From NCBI GenBank assembly GCA_030447955.1, contig JAUJNY010000003.1, forward strand, positions 68,462 to 124,135: 55,674 nucleotides of DNA. The letters run 5' to 3'. Position 1 is the stretch's first letter; every line of letters begins with the position of its first letter. Below are positions 47,602 to 55,640 of the stretch, one piece after another. The notes beneath the pieces are model-generated. The model was not told where the DNA came from. It saw only the letters and a list, made by a program, of their open reading frames with translations, and did no database searches. The position numbers were made by a program, and so were the translations under genes. The DNA comes from Jiangellales bacterium. GTDB taxonomy: Bacteria; Actinomycetota; Actinomycetes; Jiangellales; Jiangellaceae.

Positions 47602-47768
47602 CGCGATACGGCGTTGTCAGTGCTGACCATCACGATGAGCCGTGCTTCCTCGGCCCCCGGTTTTGCTGAGGTGGGCCCCTCTTCCGCCGGAGCCGATACG
47701 CTGGCAACGTCAACGTGCGTGGGCCAGCCAATGCGCGCAGGTCCAGTGCCAAGGTTACGGGGAGCCGC

Positions 47769-49379
47769 ATGCCATCGGACATCGGGAGTGACCCGCGGAG
47801 CGGCGTATTCGGCGTAGCTCTCCGCAGGAGCGGCATGCTTATGGTGCTGCTGGGGCTGCTCGGTGCGACGGCGGGGGTGCTGCTGGGTTTGAGTAGGCCG
47901 GTTTCGTACACCTCGTCCGCCACCGTCCTCGTCAACCCGGTGCCGGGGGCTCCTTTCTCACCCGAAACCCGTGGAGACCAGGCCCACCTCGAGACCGAGC
48001 AGCAGTTGGTGACCACGCCGGTGATCGCCGAGCTGGCAGCCGATCGACTCGGCGACGACGCCGACCCCGACCGGTTGAGCCAGGGCGTGTCCGCCGTCGT
48101 TCCTTCGAGTACCCAGCTGCTGGAGATCTCCTTCGAGGCCGACTCCGCCGACCTGGCACAGCGGGGGGCGCAGGCCTACGCCGAGGCCTTCCTGGACTTC
48201 CGCGCCGAGCAGGCCGAGGATGCCGCCCAGCGCGAGCTCGTCGGTATCAACAACCAGCGCAGCACCATCACGGGTCGTCTCTCCGACGTTACCGCGCGGC
48301 TGGCCGAGGAAACGGACGTCGACCGTCGCGCCTTCCTCAACCAGCGCATCGATCTGCTCCTCGAGCAGTTGGCCGCGCTGGATTCCCGGCGGGTCCAGCT
48401 GGCGAGTACCGACGTCGATCCCGGCCGCATTATCGACGACGCCGACGAGCTGCCGACGTCGGCAACCTTGCTGCCGGTCCCGCTGCCGGTCGCCTTCGGC
48501 TTGGGCGGGGCGGTCCTCGGGCTCCTCGTGGGCTTACTAGTGGCGCTGCTGCGCCAGCGCGCCGATGACCGGGTCCACGACGGGGGCGCGCTGTCCGCCG
48601 CCGGGATCCGCGTCCTCGCCGAGTTGCCGGCGCCGGGTCGGCGGTCCGCAGAGCCGGTGGTCCTTACGGAGCCGGACAGCCCGGCGGGGGAGGCCTATCG
48701 GCGGTTGCGCAGCGCCGTAGTCACAGCCGAGGTGGGCCAGTCCTCAACCGTCGTGCTGGCCGGGGCCTCGGCCGACCGGTCGGTGGCCACCACCGCGACT
48801 AATCTTGCCATTGCCATCGCCAGGGTCGGCGACACCGTGACGCTGGTCGACGGGGAGCCAAAGCGCAACGATCTGGTCAGCATGCTGCACGTGCAGGACT
48901 ACCCAGGGCTCTCCGACGTGTTGCTCCACGGACGCGACGTCTCCTCCGCAGTTCAGCCCACCCGTTTCCGCTCGTTGTCGGTGTTGCCCGGCGGGCTGGA
49001 CCGGGCGGCGGCCGCTGAGCGCTTCCTGAGCGATGACATGCGCCGAGCGCTGGAGACGCTGCCGCGCCAGTCCCAGCATGTGCTTGTCGCCGCGTCGTCG
49101 ATCGCGAGCGCGGACGGCGAAGCGCTGGCCCGGCTGGCCGACGGCGTGGTCCTCATCGTGGACCGCGGCTACACCACCTATGCCGAGGTGACCACCGCCG
49201 TGGAAGAGCTGGACCGACTCGGCGTACCGCTGATCGGAGCTGTGCTCGCCATGCGAAGCCAACGTAAGATCGGGCACTGGCAGCGCACGAAGCGGCGGGG
49301 CGCTGAGGCGTCCAGCGGCAGCCTCTCCCGGCCGACGACTGACCAGCAGGACGACGTCCGGGTCATCCTCCCGCGCTGA
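47769..49379 (+). CDS. Polysaccharide co-polymerase with degenerate BY-kinase-like domain
   Basis: 536 aa. N-terminal Wzz domain: span at ~20-42, extracytoplasmic region with LLEISFEADSADLAQRGAQAYAEAFLDFR, coiled coil to ~215, second span ~238-260. The cytoplasmic part resembles a BY-kinase P-loop domain (EAYRRLRSAVVTAEV, then VVLAGASADRSVATTATNLAIAIARVGDTVTLVDGEPKRNDL), but the Walker A lacks the GKT/S lysine and the C-terminus has no Tyr cluster. ATG 47769 follows ACGGGGAG. Confidence 0.82.
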   Translation: MPSDIGSDPRSGVFGVALRRSGMLMVLLGLLGATAGVLLGLSRPVSYTSSATVLVNPVPGAPFSPETRGDQAHLETEQQLVTTPVIAELAADRLGDDADPDRLSQGVSAVVPSSTQLLEISFEADSADLAQRGAQAYAEAFLDFRAEQAEDAAQRELVGINNQRSTITGRLSDVTARLAEETDVDRRAFLNQRIDLLLEQLAALDSRRVQLASTDVDPGRIIDDADELPTSATLLPVPLPVAFGLGGAVLGLLVGLLVALLRQRADDRVHDGGALSAAGIRVLAELPAPGRRSAEPVVLTEPDSPAGEAYRRLRSAVVTAEVGQSSTVVLAGASADRSVATTATNLAIAIARVGDTVTLVDGEPKRNDLVSMLHVQDYPGLSDVLLHGRDVSSAVQPTRFRSLSVLPGGLDRAAAAERFLSDDMRRALETLPRQSQHVLVAASSIASADGEALARLADGVVLIVDRGYTTYAEVTTAVEELDRLGVPLIGAVLAMRSQRKIGHWQRTKRRGAEASSGSLSRPTTDQQDDVRVILPR

Positions 49380-49429
49380 CCCTCGCTGAACCGCCCCCGG
49401 CCCCTCTCCCCCTGAGGACGTCACCGACT

Positions 49430-51040
49430 ATGGACGAGCGGTCCACCGCTGTCCGCGGCACCGCCCGTTCCCGCCCACGACAAGACCTCGCTGCGTTGGC
49501 CCGCGGCGGCAGCCTCAATCTCGTCGGAGCGGCATCGACGGGCCTCCTACAGTTCGCCCTCGTCGTCGTCATCACCAACGGTTTCCCGCAGCGCGACGCC
49601 GGTCTCTTCTTCGCGGCCACCGCCACCTTCATGATCCTCAATGCTCTCGCCCAAGGTGGCGCCGGCGCCGGAGTGATGCGCTGGGTGCCGGCGTACCTCG
49701 TCACCGGGCGCGGAGCGGACGTGCGCACCTGCCTCCGCGTGGCGTTGGCGTCCGCAGTCGTCGGCAGCGTGCTATTGGCCGCGGTGGTATGGATCACCGC
49801 CCCGCAACTCGCCGTCGTCATGAGCCGCGGGGACGACTCCGCGGGGATGGTGCCACTGCTGCGCGTGCTCGCCGTCCTGCTGCCGGTCGCCGCCGCGTAC
49901 GAAGTCATGCTGGCCGCCACCCGGGCTCATGGGACCATGCGGCCCACCGTGCTGATCGACAACATCGGCCGGATGGGAGCCCAGCCCCTGGCGGCGCTGG
50001 TGGTGCAGGCGGCTGGTGTGGGACTGATCGCCCTGGCCTACGCCTGGTCCGCTCCGTACCTGCTCGCCGCGTTGGCCGCTGCCTGGGCACTGCGTGCTGC
50101 TAGCCGTCGTCGCAGTGCCCAGGCACGTACGCCCGGAGACGCTCCCGCGCGACCGTGGTTGACGGTGGCCGTTGAGTTTTGGCGGTACACGTCCCTACGC
50201 ACCGTCGCCCGGATTGGCCAGTCCGCGCTGCAGCGCTCCGACATCATCCTTGTCGCAGCCCTGCGCTCGCCGGCTGAAGCTGCCATCTACACAGCGGCGA
50301 CCCGATTGGCCGTCATAGGTCAGCTCGGCGGACAAGCGATGGTCCGCGTGTTGCAGCCCACGCTGAGCCGGCTGCTCGCCCTCGGCGACCACAGCCGCAC
50401 GGAGGCGGTCTTCCAGACGTCGACGGTATGGTCAGTTGCCCTCACCTGGCCGGTCTTCCTGACCAGCGCTGCGCTGGCCCCCGTGCTCCTCCCGCTGTTC
50501 GGCGAGGGCTACGGCTCGGGCGCCGCAGCACTTGTGATTCTCTGCCTGGCGATGATGGTGGCCACGGCGGCCGGCCCCGTCGACGTCACGCTGGTCATGG
50601 GCGGGCGCAGCGCGCTCCAACTGTTCAACGTCGCGGCGGCGTTGATCGTCAACGTGGCGCTCAATCTGCTGCTCATCCCGCGGCTCGGCATCACCGGAGC
50701 GGCGCTGGCATGGGCGGCTGCGATCCTCACCACGAACCTGATGGCCCTGGCGCAGGTCCACCGACACCTGGGGATGCTTCCGGTCAGCGGGGGGCTTGCC
50801 TGGGTCACCGGCAGCGCGACGCTGTGCTTCGGTGTGGCCCCGCTGGCGCTGCGGCTGACAGTCGAACCGAGGCCACTGGTCATCGCGGCCTGGCTGTTGC
50901 TCTGCGCCGCAGCGTACACGGCCGCCTTGTGGCGCCGCCGCGAGCAGATCGGCGTCGCAGAGGTGCTGGACATGTACCGCCATCGACGGGACCGGAGCCG
51001 GCGGGTCGATGGGTCGACCGAGACGATCGAGAGACTGTAA
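49430..51040 (+). CDS. Wzx-type polysaccharide flippase (MOP superfamily)
   Basis: 536 aa with about 12-14 hydrophobic spans. N-terminal ALARGGSLNLVGAASTGLLQFALVVVITNGFPQRDAGLFFAATA is typical of RfbX/Wzx transporters, with WVPAYLVTGR and LFGEGYGSGAAALVILCLAMMVATAAGPVDVTLVMGGRS further on. It would flip lipid-linked repeat units before polymerisation. ATG start, 50 bp after the co-polymerase. This is the last gene of the plus-strand assembly run. Confidence 0.85.
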   Translation: MDERSTAVRGTARSRPRQDLAALARGGSLNLVGAASTGLLQFALVVVITNGFPQRDAGLFFAATATFMILNALAQGGAGAGVMRWVPAYLVTGRGADVRTCLRVALASAVVGSVLLAAVVWITAPQLAVVMSRGDDSAGMVPLLRVLAVLLPVAAAYEVMLAATRAHGTMRPTVLIDNIGRMGAQPLAALVVQAAGVGLIALAYAWSAPYLLAALAAAWALRAASRRRSAQARTPGDAPARPWLTVAVEFWRYTSLRTVARIGQSALQRSDIILVAALRSPAEAAIYTAATRLAVIGQLGGQAMVRVLQPTLSRLLALGDHSRTEAVFQTSTVWSVALTWPVFLTSAALAPVLLPLFGEGYGSGAAALVILCLAMMVATAAGPVDVTLVMGGRSALQLFNVAAALIVNVALNLLLIPRLGITGAALAWAAAILTTNLMALAQVHRHLGMLPVSGGLAWVTGSATLCFGVAPLALRLTVEPRPLVIAAWLLLCAAAYTAALWRRREQIGVAEVLDMYRHRRDRSRRVDGSTETIERL

Positions 51041-51211
51041 CGGCGGTCATCGCGATGTCTCCTAGAACCGCCAAGAATGGTCTCCTAAAGGATCACGCGG
51101 TGACTGCCATCTTCGCGCCCGAGCCACGCCGGCCCCGATCCCCTTCACTACCCTGCCGAACGGCCACTATCTGTGGAGAAAAGTTCACAGAAAGTAAGCC
51201 GCTAGGCAGTG

Positions 51212-51240
51212 TTGCACATGACCCGGGGCTGCCTTACGAT
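51212..51240 (+). promoter_or_regulatory. Sigma70-like promoter of the riboswitch transcript
   Basis: TTGCAC at 51212-51217, 17 bases, TACGAT at 51235-51240: near-consensus -35 and -10 boxes for the main actinobacterial sigma factor. Predicted transcription start is about 51247. A 9-bp perfect hairpin (51243-51265) follows at once. The preceding 170 bp after the flippase gene show no coding sequence. Confidence 0.6.
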
Positions 51241-51261
51241 CGGGCGTCCTCAGGTAGAGGA

Positions 51262-51420
51262 CGCCGTCGAATTGCGCCGAACCTGCCCCTCCGACGGTCC
51301 ACAACTCGGTAGGGCAGGAGCGGGAGACCCATTGATCGCGGCCATGCCGCGTGGGGTTTAGCCGTCTACGGACGGCCGGGGACCTCCACCCCGAACCCGA
51401 CAGCTAATCTCGTAGGCGCG
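51262..51420 (+). ncRNA. Cyclic di-AMP riboswitch (ydaO-yuaA type)
   Basis: The leader carries the conserved blocks of the ydaO aptamer in order: GCCGAACCTGCCC (51276-51288), GGAGCGGGAGACCCA (51317-51331), GGGGTTTAGCCG (51353-51364), CCACCCCGAACCCGACAGC (51386-51404) and CTCGTAGGCG (51409-51418). In Actinobacteria this RNA controls cell-wall-hydrolase genes (rpf, NlpC/P60). The aptamer ends just before the GGGAGGGG ribosome site of the GH26-like gene, which suggests translational or mixed control in cis. Confidence 0.88.
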
Positions 51421-51434
51421 GGGAGGGGTCTTCG

Positions 51435-52451
51435 TTGGACATTCGTGTTCTTGGGCGGGTTGAAGCCGCTCTTTCCAGGGCCAAGTTGCGATTGGGTGCA
51501 ACAGTGGTGGCCGCCTTGCTGATCAGCACGACGTTGTCGGGGCCACTGAGTCCTGCGGAGGCCGCTAGTTCTGCCAAGCCCATCATGTTTGGCGCGTCGG
51601 GCTCGACGCGGACGTTGGTTGAAGCGCATGAGCGGGTCCTCGGTCAGAAGCTTCGCGGTTTACGCGTCTACAAGCAGTGGGATGACGCGCTGTTCACATC
51701 GAGCCAGATTTGGGCTCGCGACACGGGTCACACGTTGTTCATGTCGATTAGCTCCGAGCGGAACAACGGGTCGAAGATCCAGTGGGCGGACATCGCCGGC
51801 GCCCAACCGGGGAGCCCGTTGTTCCAGGATATGCAGCGACAAGCCCAACAAATCAAGGCGTTTGGAGCTCGGGTCTATATTGCATTCGACCACGAGCCGG
51901 AGACGAAAAGTACGAGAGGGACGCCAGCTGCCTTCGCTGCCGCCTGGCGGAAGCTGGTCACCGTCTGGAGGGCGGCAGGTGTACAGAATGCCCGCTATGT
52001 GTGGACCATGACCGCCTATGGTTTCAAGCGGACGGACAACAAGCGCGCCGGGTTGTACTACCCCGGAGACTTGTACGTGGATCACATTGCGGCCGACGGT
52101 TACAACTGGTATCGGTGCCGCGATGCTCAGGGCGACTGGGTTGAGCTCTCCTCGGTCATCGAAGGCCAGCGGCAGTTTGGCAAGCAGCACCCCACCAAAG
52201 GCTTGATGATCTGGGAGTTCGGCAGCGCCGAGGATCCAGCGCGCCCTGGAAGAAAAGCGCAATGGTTCCGCAATGCCGCAGCGCTGTTCAAGAAGCCGGG
52301 CTACGAACAGTACAACGCTGTGCTGACGTGGGAGGGCCGCAACTACCCCGGCGGGCGTTGTAAATTCGACTACGCGAGCTCGGACTCCGCCACGGACGCC
52401 TGGGTTGAGATGGCAAAGGATTCGGCATACGCAGCCATCACGGTTACCTGA
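51435..52451 (+). CDS. Secreted GH26-like glycoside hydrolase
   Basis: 338 aa. Signal peptide (LRLGATVVAALLISTTLSGPLSPAEA). TIM-barrel with IAFDHEPE, where Glu154 is the likely acid/base, and GLMIWEFGS, where Glu261 is the likely nucleophile; VDHIAADGYNWY lies between, all as in GH26 beta-mannanase-like enzymes. The TTG start has GGGAGGGG 6 bases upstream. It sits behind the ydaO-type riboswitch and beside the polysaccharide genes, so it may trim the polymer made here. Codon use is visibly less GC-rich than in the housekeeping genes. Confidence 0.82.
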   Translation: MDIRVLGRVEAALSRAKLRLGATVVAALLISTTLSGPLSPAEAASSAKPIMFGASGSTRTLVEAHERVLGQKLRGLRVYKQWDDALFTSSQIWARDTGHTLFMSISSERNNGSKIQWADIAGAQPGSPLFQDMQRQAQQIKAFGARVYIAFDHEPETKSTRGTPAAFAAAWRKLVTVWRAAGVQNARYVWTMTAYGFKRTDNKRAGLYYPGDLYVDHIAADGYNWYRCRDAQGDWVELSSVIEGQRQFGKQHPTKGLMIWEFGSAEDPARPGRKAQWFRNAAALFKKPGYEQYNAVLTWEGRNYPGGRCKFDYASSDSATDAWVEMAKDSAYAAITVT

Positions 52452-52598
52452 GACGTGCTGATAGATGGGCGCGTGCAATGAGGTAGGCGTTGCCTCGAGC
52501 CGGCGAGGCATCTCACAGGGCTCAGCCGTGCCGGCTAATGCCCGCCGCTGCGGGCGCCCCGGGGACGTTCGACTACGCTGACTGAAATGTGAGACCCT

Positions 52599-52635
52599 CG
52601 GTGCCCGGTCGCGACTAACCCGCGGCCGGGCACCG
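52599..52635. promoter_or_regulatory. 10-bp stem hairpin upstream of the LamG-like gene
   Basis: CGGTGCCCGG (52599-52608) and CCGGGCACCG (52626-52635) are exact complements around 17 bases. It lies 23 bp before the GTG start and just after a TACGCT box (near 52574), so it would form in the 5' UTR close to the ribosome site. It could also terminate the GH26 transcript. Confidence 0.45.
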
Positions 52636-52657
52636 GCGCGTCTTGGGGGGCGGAAAG

Positions 52658-53425
52658 GTGAGGACGTATAGGTACCTTTTCGCCATAGGCGTCGCGTTGC
52701 CGGCCCTGTCGTGCGCAGCGACGGCACCAGGCGGTGACGGCACCGACGGAGCTGTCCAGATCGAACTGCATCTCGACTTCAACCGACCGCAGACCCAGGG
52801 GGCCGAGCGCTCGTTTGATGCGGGAGCGGGTGGTTGGGCCGACGCGTTGGTCATCGAGTCGCCGCCGGGCGTCCTACAGATCGTCGAGGGCGCTGAGCCC
52901 TCAAGTCGCGCCGTCGCCTTCCCGCTGTCCTGCCGAGCAAGCGCCTGCCCCCGCGCGCTTGTTCAGCTACCGGACGACGATCGACTCGATCCCAACCGGC
53001 GGAACTTCGAGTACGGCGCGAGAATCCGGCTGCCACCTGATCAGACCGCCGTCGGCTCGAACGTGGTGCAGAAGGGCCGCTACGGAACCCCCGGTGGACA
53101 ATGGAAGTTACAGGTTGACGGTGCGGAGGGCCGTCCGAGCTGCGTGCTACAGGGTGAAGTCGGCGAGGACCGTGAGACCGTGCGGCTGGTAGCCAACCGA
53201 GGCATAGCGGACAACCGCTGGCACTGGGTTACCTGCCAGATCACAGACAGTCAGCTGACCATCACGATCGACGACATGGCCCAGACGATCGACGCCGAGG
53301 TGGGGAGCGTCGGAAACGCCGCCGGGGTGCGCATCGGCGCGTCAGGTCCCAAGCCCACCGACGACCAGTTCCACGGCGTCATTGACGACGTGGTTTTCTG
53401 CCTGGATGAGTGCCGGCTGGGCTAG
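52658..53425 (+). CDS. Exported LamG-like (concanavalin-fold) protein 1
   Basis: 255 aa. N-terminal signal (YLFAIGVALPALSCAATA; a weak lipobox ALSC). The mature part has a jelly-roll pattern: NFEYGARIRLPP, GSNVVQKGRYGTPGGQWKLQVDG, DNRWHWVTCQITDSQLTITIDD and FHGVIDDVVFCLDEC. Such domains bind or degrade carbohydrates; no catalytic Glu pair is evident. GTG 52658 is preceded by GGGGGGCGGAAAG. Its stop shares CTAG with the convergent phosphoesterase. A paralogue lies at 54.5-55.2 kb. Confidence 0.72.
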   Translation: MRTYRYLFAIGVALPALSCAATAPGGDGTDGAVQIELHLDFNRPQTQGAERSFDAGAGGWADALVIESPPGVLQIVEGAEPSSRAVAFPLSCRASACPRALVQLPDDDRLDPNRRNFEYGARIRLPPDQTAVGSNVVQKGRYGTPGGQWKLQVDGAEGRPSCVLQGEVGEDRETVRLVANRGIADNRWHWVTCQITDSQLTITIDDMAQTIDAEVGSVGNAAGVRIGASGPKPTDDQFHGVIDDVVFCLDECRLG

Positions 53426-54333
53426 ACGCAGGCGTCGGAACCCTCGTCGCGGATGACGCCTCCGTTGATCGTACGGAACCGCCACGAATAGCCAGTGTCA
53501 GCCAGCGTCATGAACAACACCCCGTACATGGCGTCGTAGCGAAACTGTGAGCCAGGCTTGGTGGTGTTGAACCCGTACCTGGACTTGCCGCCAAGTCCGC
53601 TGACGAACGACCGAATGCCGTTAGGTGACGGTCCGCCGGCCGCAGACATCCGGCCGAAGCGTTCGTAGGAGTGGTCGTGGCCCTGCAGGATCACGTCGAC
53701 CCCAGCCTTGTCGAGCGGCGGCCACAGCGGGGCCACCATCGTGATGCCCCCGTGGTGGCCGGACGAATACTTGGGATGGTGCATGTACGCCAGCGAGCAG
53801 CGGCGAGGGTTGGTGGCGAGGTCGGCTCTTAACCAGTCAACCTGGGCCGCGCAGTCGATGCGGTCGCAGTTGGAGTTCAGCGCATAAAGCCGCCACGAGC
53901 CAAGGTTGTACGCGTAGTACCCGGGTGCACGGCGAGCGCGGGTGCCGAAGTAGGAGAAGTAGCCGCTCGCCTGGCTGGTGCCGTACTCGTGATTGCCGAG
54001 GACGGGGTTGGTTTTGGTTTTGAACAAGCCCCAGCTCGGGTCGTAGGAGGCGTTGAACGCCGACAGCGCACCGACCTCGTACTGCTGGTCGCCAAGGGTG
54101 AGAACCGCGGTGGGATTCCGTTTGGCGATAAGCCTGGCCGTGGCCCGGTGCTGGCACGTCCTCGTGGTCGTCGAGTACGGCGGCTTGCACGCAATGTCAC
54201 CGGCCGCCGCGATGGTCACCCGCTTGGCAGCGCCAGCGGTCGGCGGCTCAGGGCTGAGTGAGCCGTGGGCGGGAACCCCGTGAAGGACGGCGAGGCACAG
54301 CAGGAACGCGGTCATGATGCAAGGGCGCTTCAT
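53422..54333 (-). CDS. Secreted calcineurin-like metallophosphoesterase
   Basis: 303 aa. Signal peptide (CIMTAFLLCLAVLHGVPAHG). Dinuclear metal motifs in order: AAGDIAC (Asp), LGDQQY (GD), NPVLGNHEYG (GNH), MHHPKYSSGHHG and LQGHDHSYERF (GHxH). This resembles secreted purple-acid-phosphatase-like phosphoesterases. ATG start has AGGAGGACTG upstream. It lies between two LamG-like genes. It may process phosphate substituents of the surface polymer, which is inference. Confidence 0.88.
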   Translation of the reverse strand: MKRPCIMTAFLLCLAVLHGVPAHGSLSPEPPTAGAAKRVTIAAAGDIACKPPYSTTTRTCQHRATARLIAKRNPTAVLTLGDQQYEVGALSAFNASYDPSWGLFKTKTNPVLGNHEYGTSQASGYFSYFGTRARRAPGYYAYNLGSWRLYALNSNCDRIDCAAQVDWLRADLATNPRRCSLAYMHHPKYSSGHHGGITMVAPLWPPLDKAGVDVILQGHDHSYERFGRMSAAGGPSPNGIRSFVSGLGGKSRYGFNTTKPGSQFRYDAMYGVLFMTLADTGYSWRFRTINGGVIRDEGSDACV

Positions 54334-54450
54334 CAGTCCTCCTGCAGGGTCAGCCCGGCTCGTCACTGATGTCGACCGCCGAGGTGGCGGTGCGGTGAGT
54401 GCGGCCCGCCTTGGACAGTCGACCGGATCCAAACGGTTGACGGATACCCC

Positions 54451-55203
54451 CTAGGCAATATCCCTACGGATTTTGATGTAGTCGATGTCTCCGACGAAGG
54501 GATCGCAGCCGACATCCGCCCAGTTGCAATACAGTTTGCCGCCCACGGCCAGGTCAAGCCTGTTGTCGATCGAGCCCAAGGCGCCCGAGCGATACCGCCG
54601 GAACCCGTCGATAGTCATTGCTACTCCGGTTGGGGTGCGCTCGCACAAAATGGTGTGCCACTGTCCATCGTGTACGGCGATCTGCGGGCGTACTGCTTTC
54701 GTGGTGTGGTTGACATCACGGAAGTGGCAGCCGATATATCCCAGCTTGTTCAGACCGATCTTCCACATGCCGCCGGATGTCTCGGACTGACCCTTCTGGA
54801 CGATGTTCGAATCCGCCTTGGAGGTCCGAAAACGCATTTCGATCGAGTAGTACCCGGTCCCCGGGTCGAGTAGGCCGTCAGGGTCATTGGGTACCACGAC
54901 CAGGCGAGCTGCCACAGGATCCGCTTTCCAGTTGGCATCGAAGTGGTAAGCCGTCCCCGTTTCGTGGCCCATACCACGGCGAACCAAGTCTCCTATCGCC
55001 CCGGTAAAGCCGTAGCCCGAGCTGTCCGTCATCGCCGTTGAGGTTGACGGCTCGTCCATCTGCCAATCAGCCACCGTGGTCAAGGTTGAGTCGATCAGGT
55101 TCGAGGCCTGTGCTGGCGCGCCCAGCACTGAGCCAAAGAGTACCGCCCCAATGACCACAGCCGAACGAACTATACCGCGCACGCTACCCACTTCCCCCAT
55201 CAC
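54451..55203 (-). CDS. Exported LamG-like (concanavalin-fold) protein 2
   Basis: Up to 250 aa. Signal peptide (IVRSAVVIGAVLFGSVLGAPAQAS) then a LamG jelly roll: ADWQMDEPSTSTAMTDSSGYGFTGAIGD, GYYSIEMRFRTSKADSNIVQKGQSETSGGMWKIGLN, DGQWHTILCERTPTGVAMTIDGF and DPFVGDIDYIKIRRD. It is a paralogue of the 52.7-kb protein (shared SN-VQKG, G-WK, W--C blocks). Starts at 55203 (GTG), 55200 (ATG) or an internal GTG after GGGGGAAG (near 55182) are all possible; all keep the signal peptide. Confidence 0.75.
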   Translation of the reverse strand: MMGEVGSVRGIVRSAVVIGAVLFGSVLGAPAQASNLIDSTLTTVADWQMDEPSTSTAMTDSSGYGFTGAIGDLVRRGMGHETGTAYHFDANWKADPVAARLVVVPNDPDGLLDPGTGYYSIEMRFRTSKADSNIVQKGQSETSGGMWKIGLNKLGYIGCHFRDVNHTTKAVRPQIAVHDGQWHTILCERTPTGVAMTIDGFRRYRSGALGSIDNRLDLAVGGKLYCNWADVGCDPFVGDIDYIKIRRDIA

Positions 55204-55289
55204 TCAGCGGTTCAAAGGAGGCTGGCCCGCTCTCAAGAGCTTCGATTACGATACGGCGTAGCGGTTCATCGCACAAGGGTGTCACTGTA

Positions 55290-55295
55290 ATTGTA
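55290..55295 (-). promoter_or_regulatory. Possible -10 box for LamG-like gene 2
   Basis: TACAAT on the minus strand lies about 90 bp upstream of the gene, with a weak TTCACG 15 bases further. The 437 bp from 55204 to 55640 hold no gene that I can support. Confidence 0.3.
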
Positions 55296-55525
55296 TGCGG
55301 GCCTACTAAGCGTGAACTTCGGACGGAAGCGGTACTCCAGAAGATCGCCGAACAAGGCGGTGTGCGTACGCGCGGTCACTTGTGTCTGATGTCGGCCGTC
55401 GATGGGTGGTCGGGCCGACAGAAGGGACGGCGGCTCACTGTGCGCCACTCATCCCGCACTCCGGCTGATCTTGGCATAGCACGTTCCTGCGGCGGTGAAG
55501 GCCGCGGAGAGCCAGCGTTCCCTGA

Positions 55526-55563
55526 TGAGCCTCGATGCGGAGTCTGAGCCTCGATGCGGAGTC
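55526..55563. repeat. 19-bp exact tandem repeat
   Basis: TGAGCCTCGATGCGGAGTC occurs twice in direct succession (55526-55544, 55545-55563) in the non-coding stretch near the window end. Confidence 0.9.
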
Positions 55564-55640
55564 GCCGACGAAGCTCCGTCGTTGGGACCGCCCGATCCAC
55601 CCCTACGGGGCATGCACGTAGTTTCCTCTAGGCTCCTCCT

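Noticed and set aside
55266..55600. Short frames of 60-74 codons near the window end
   Set aside because: No ribosome sites, no domain features, and the region contains a 19-bp tandem repeat.
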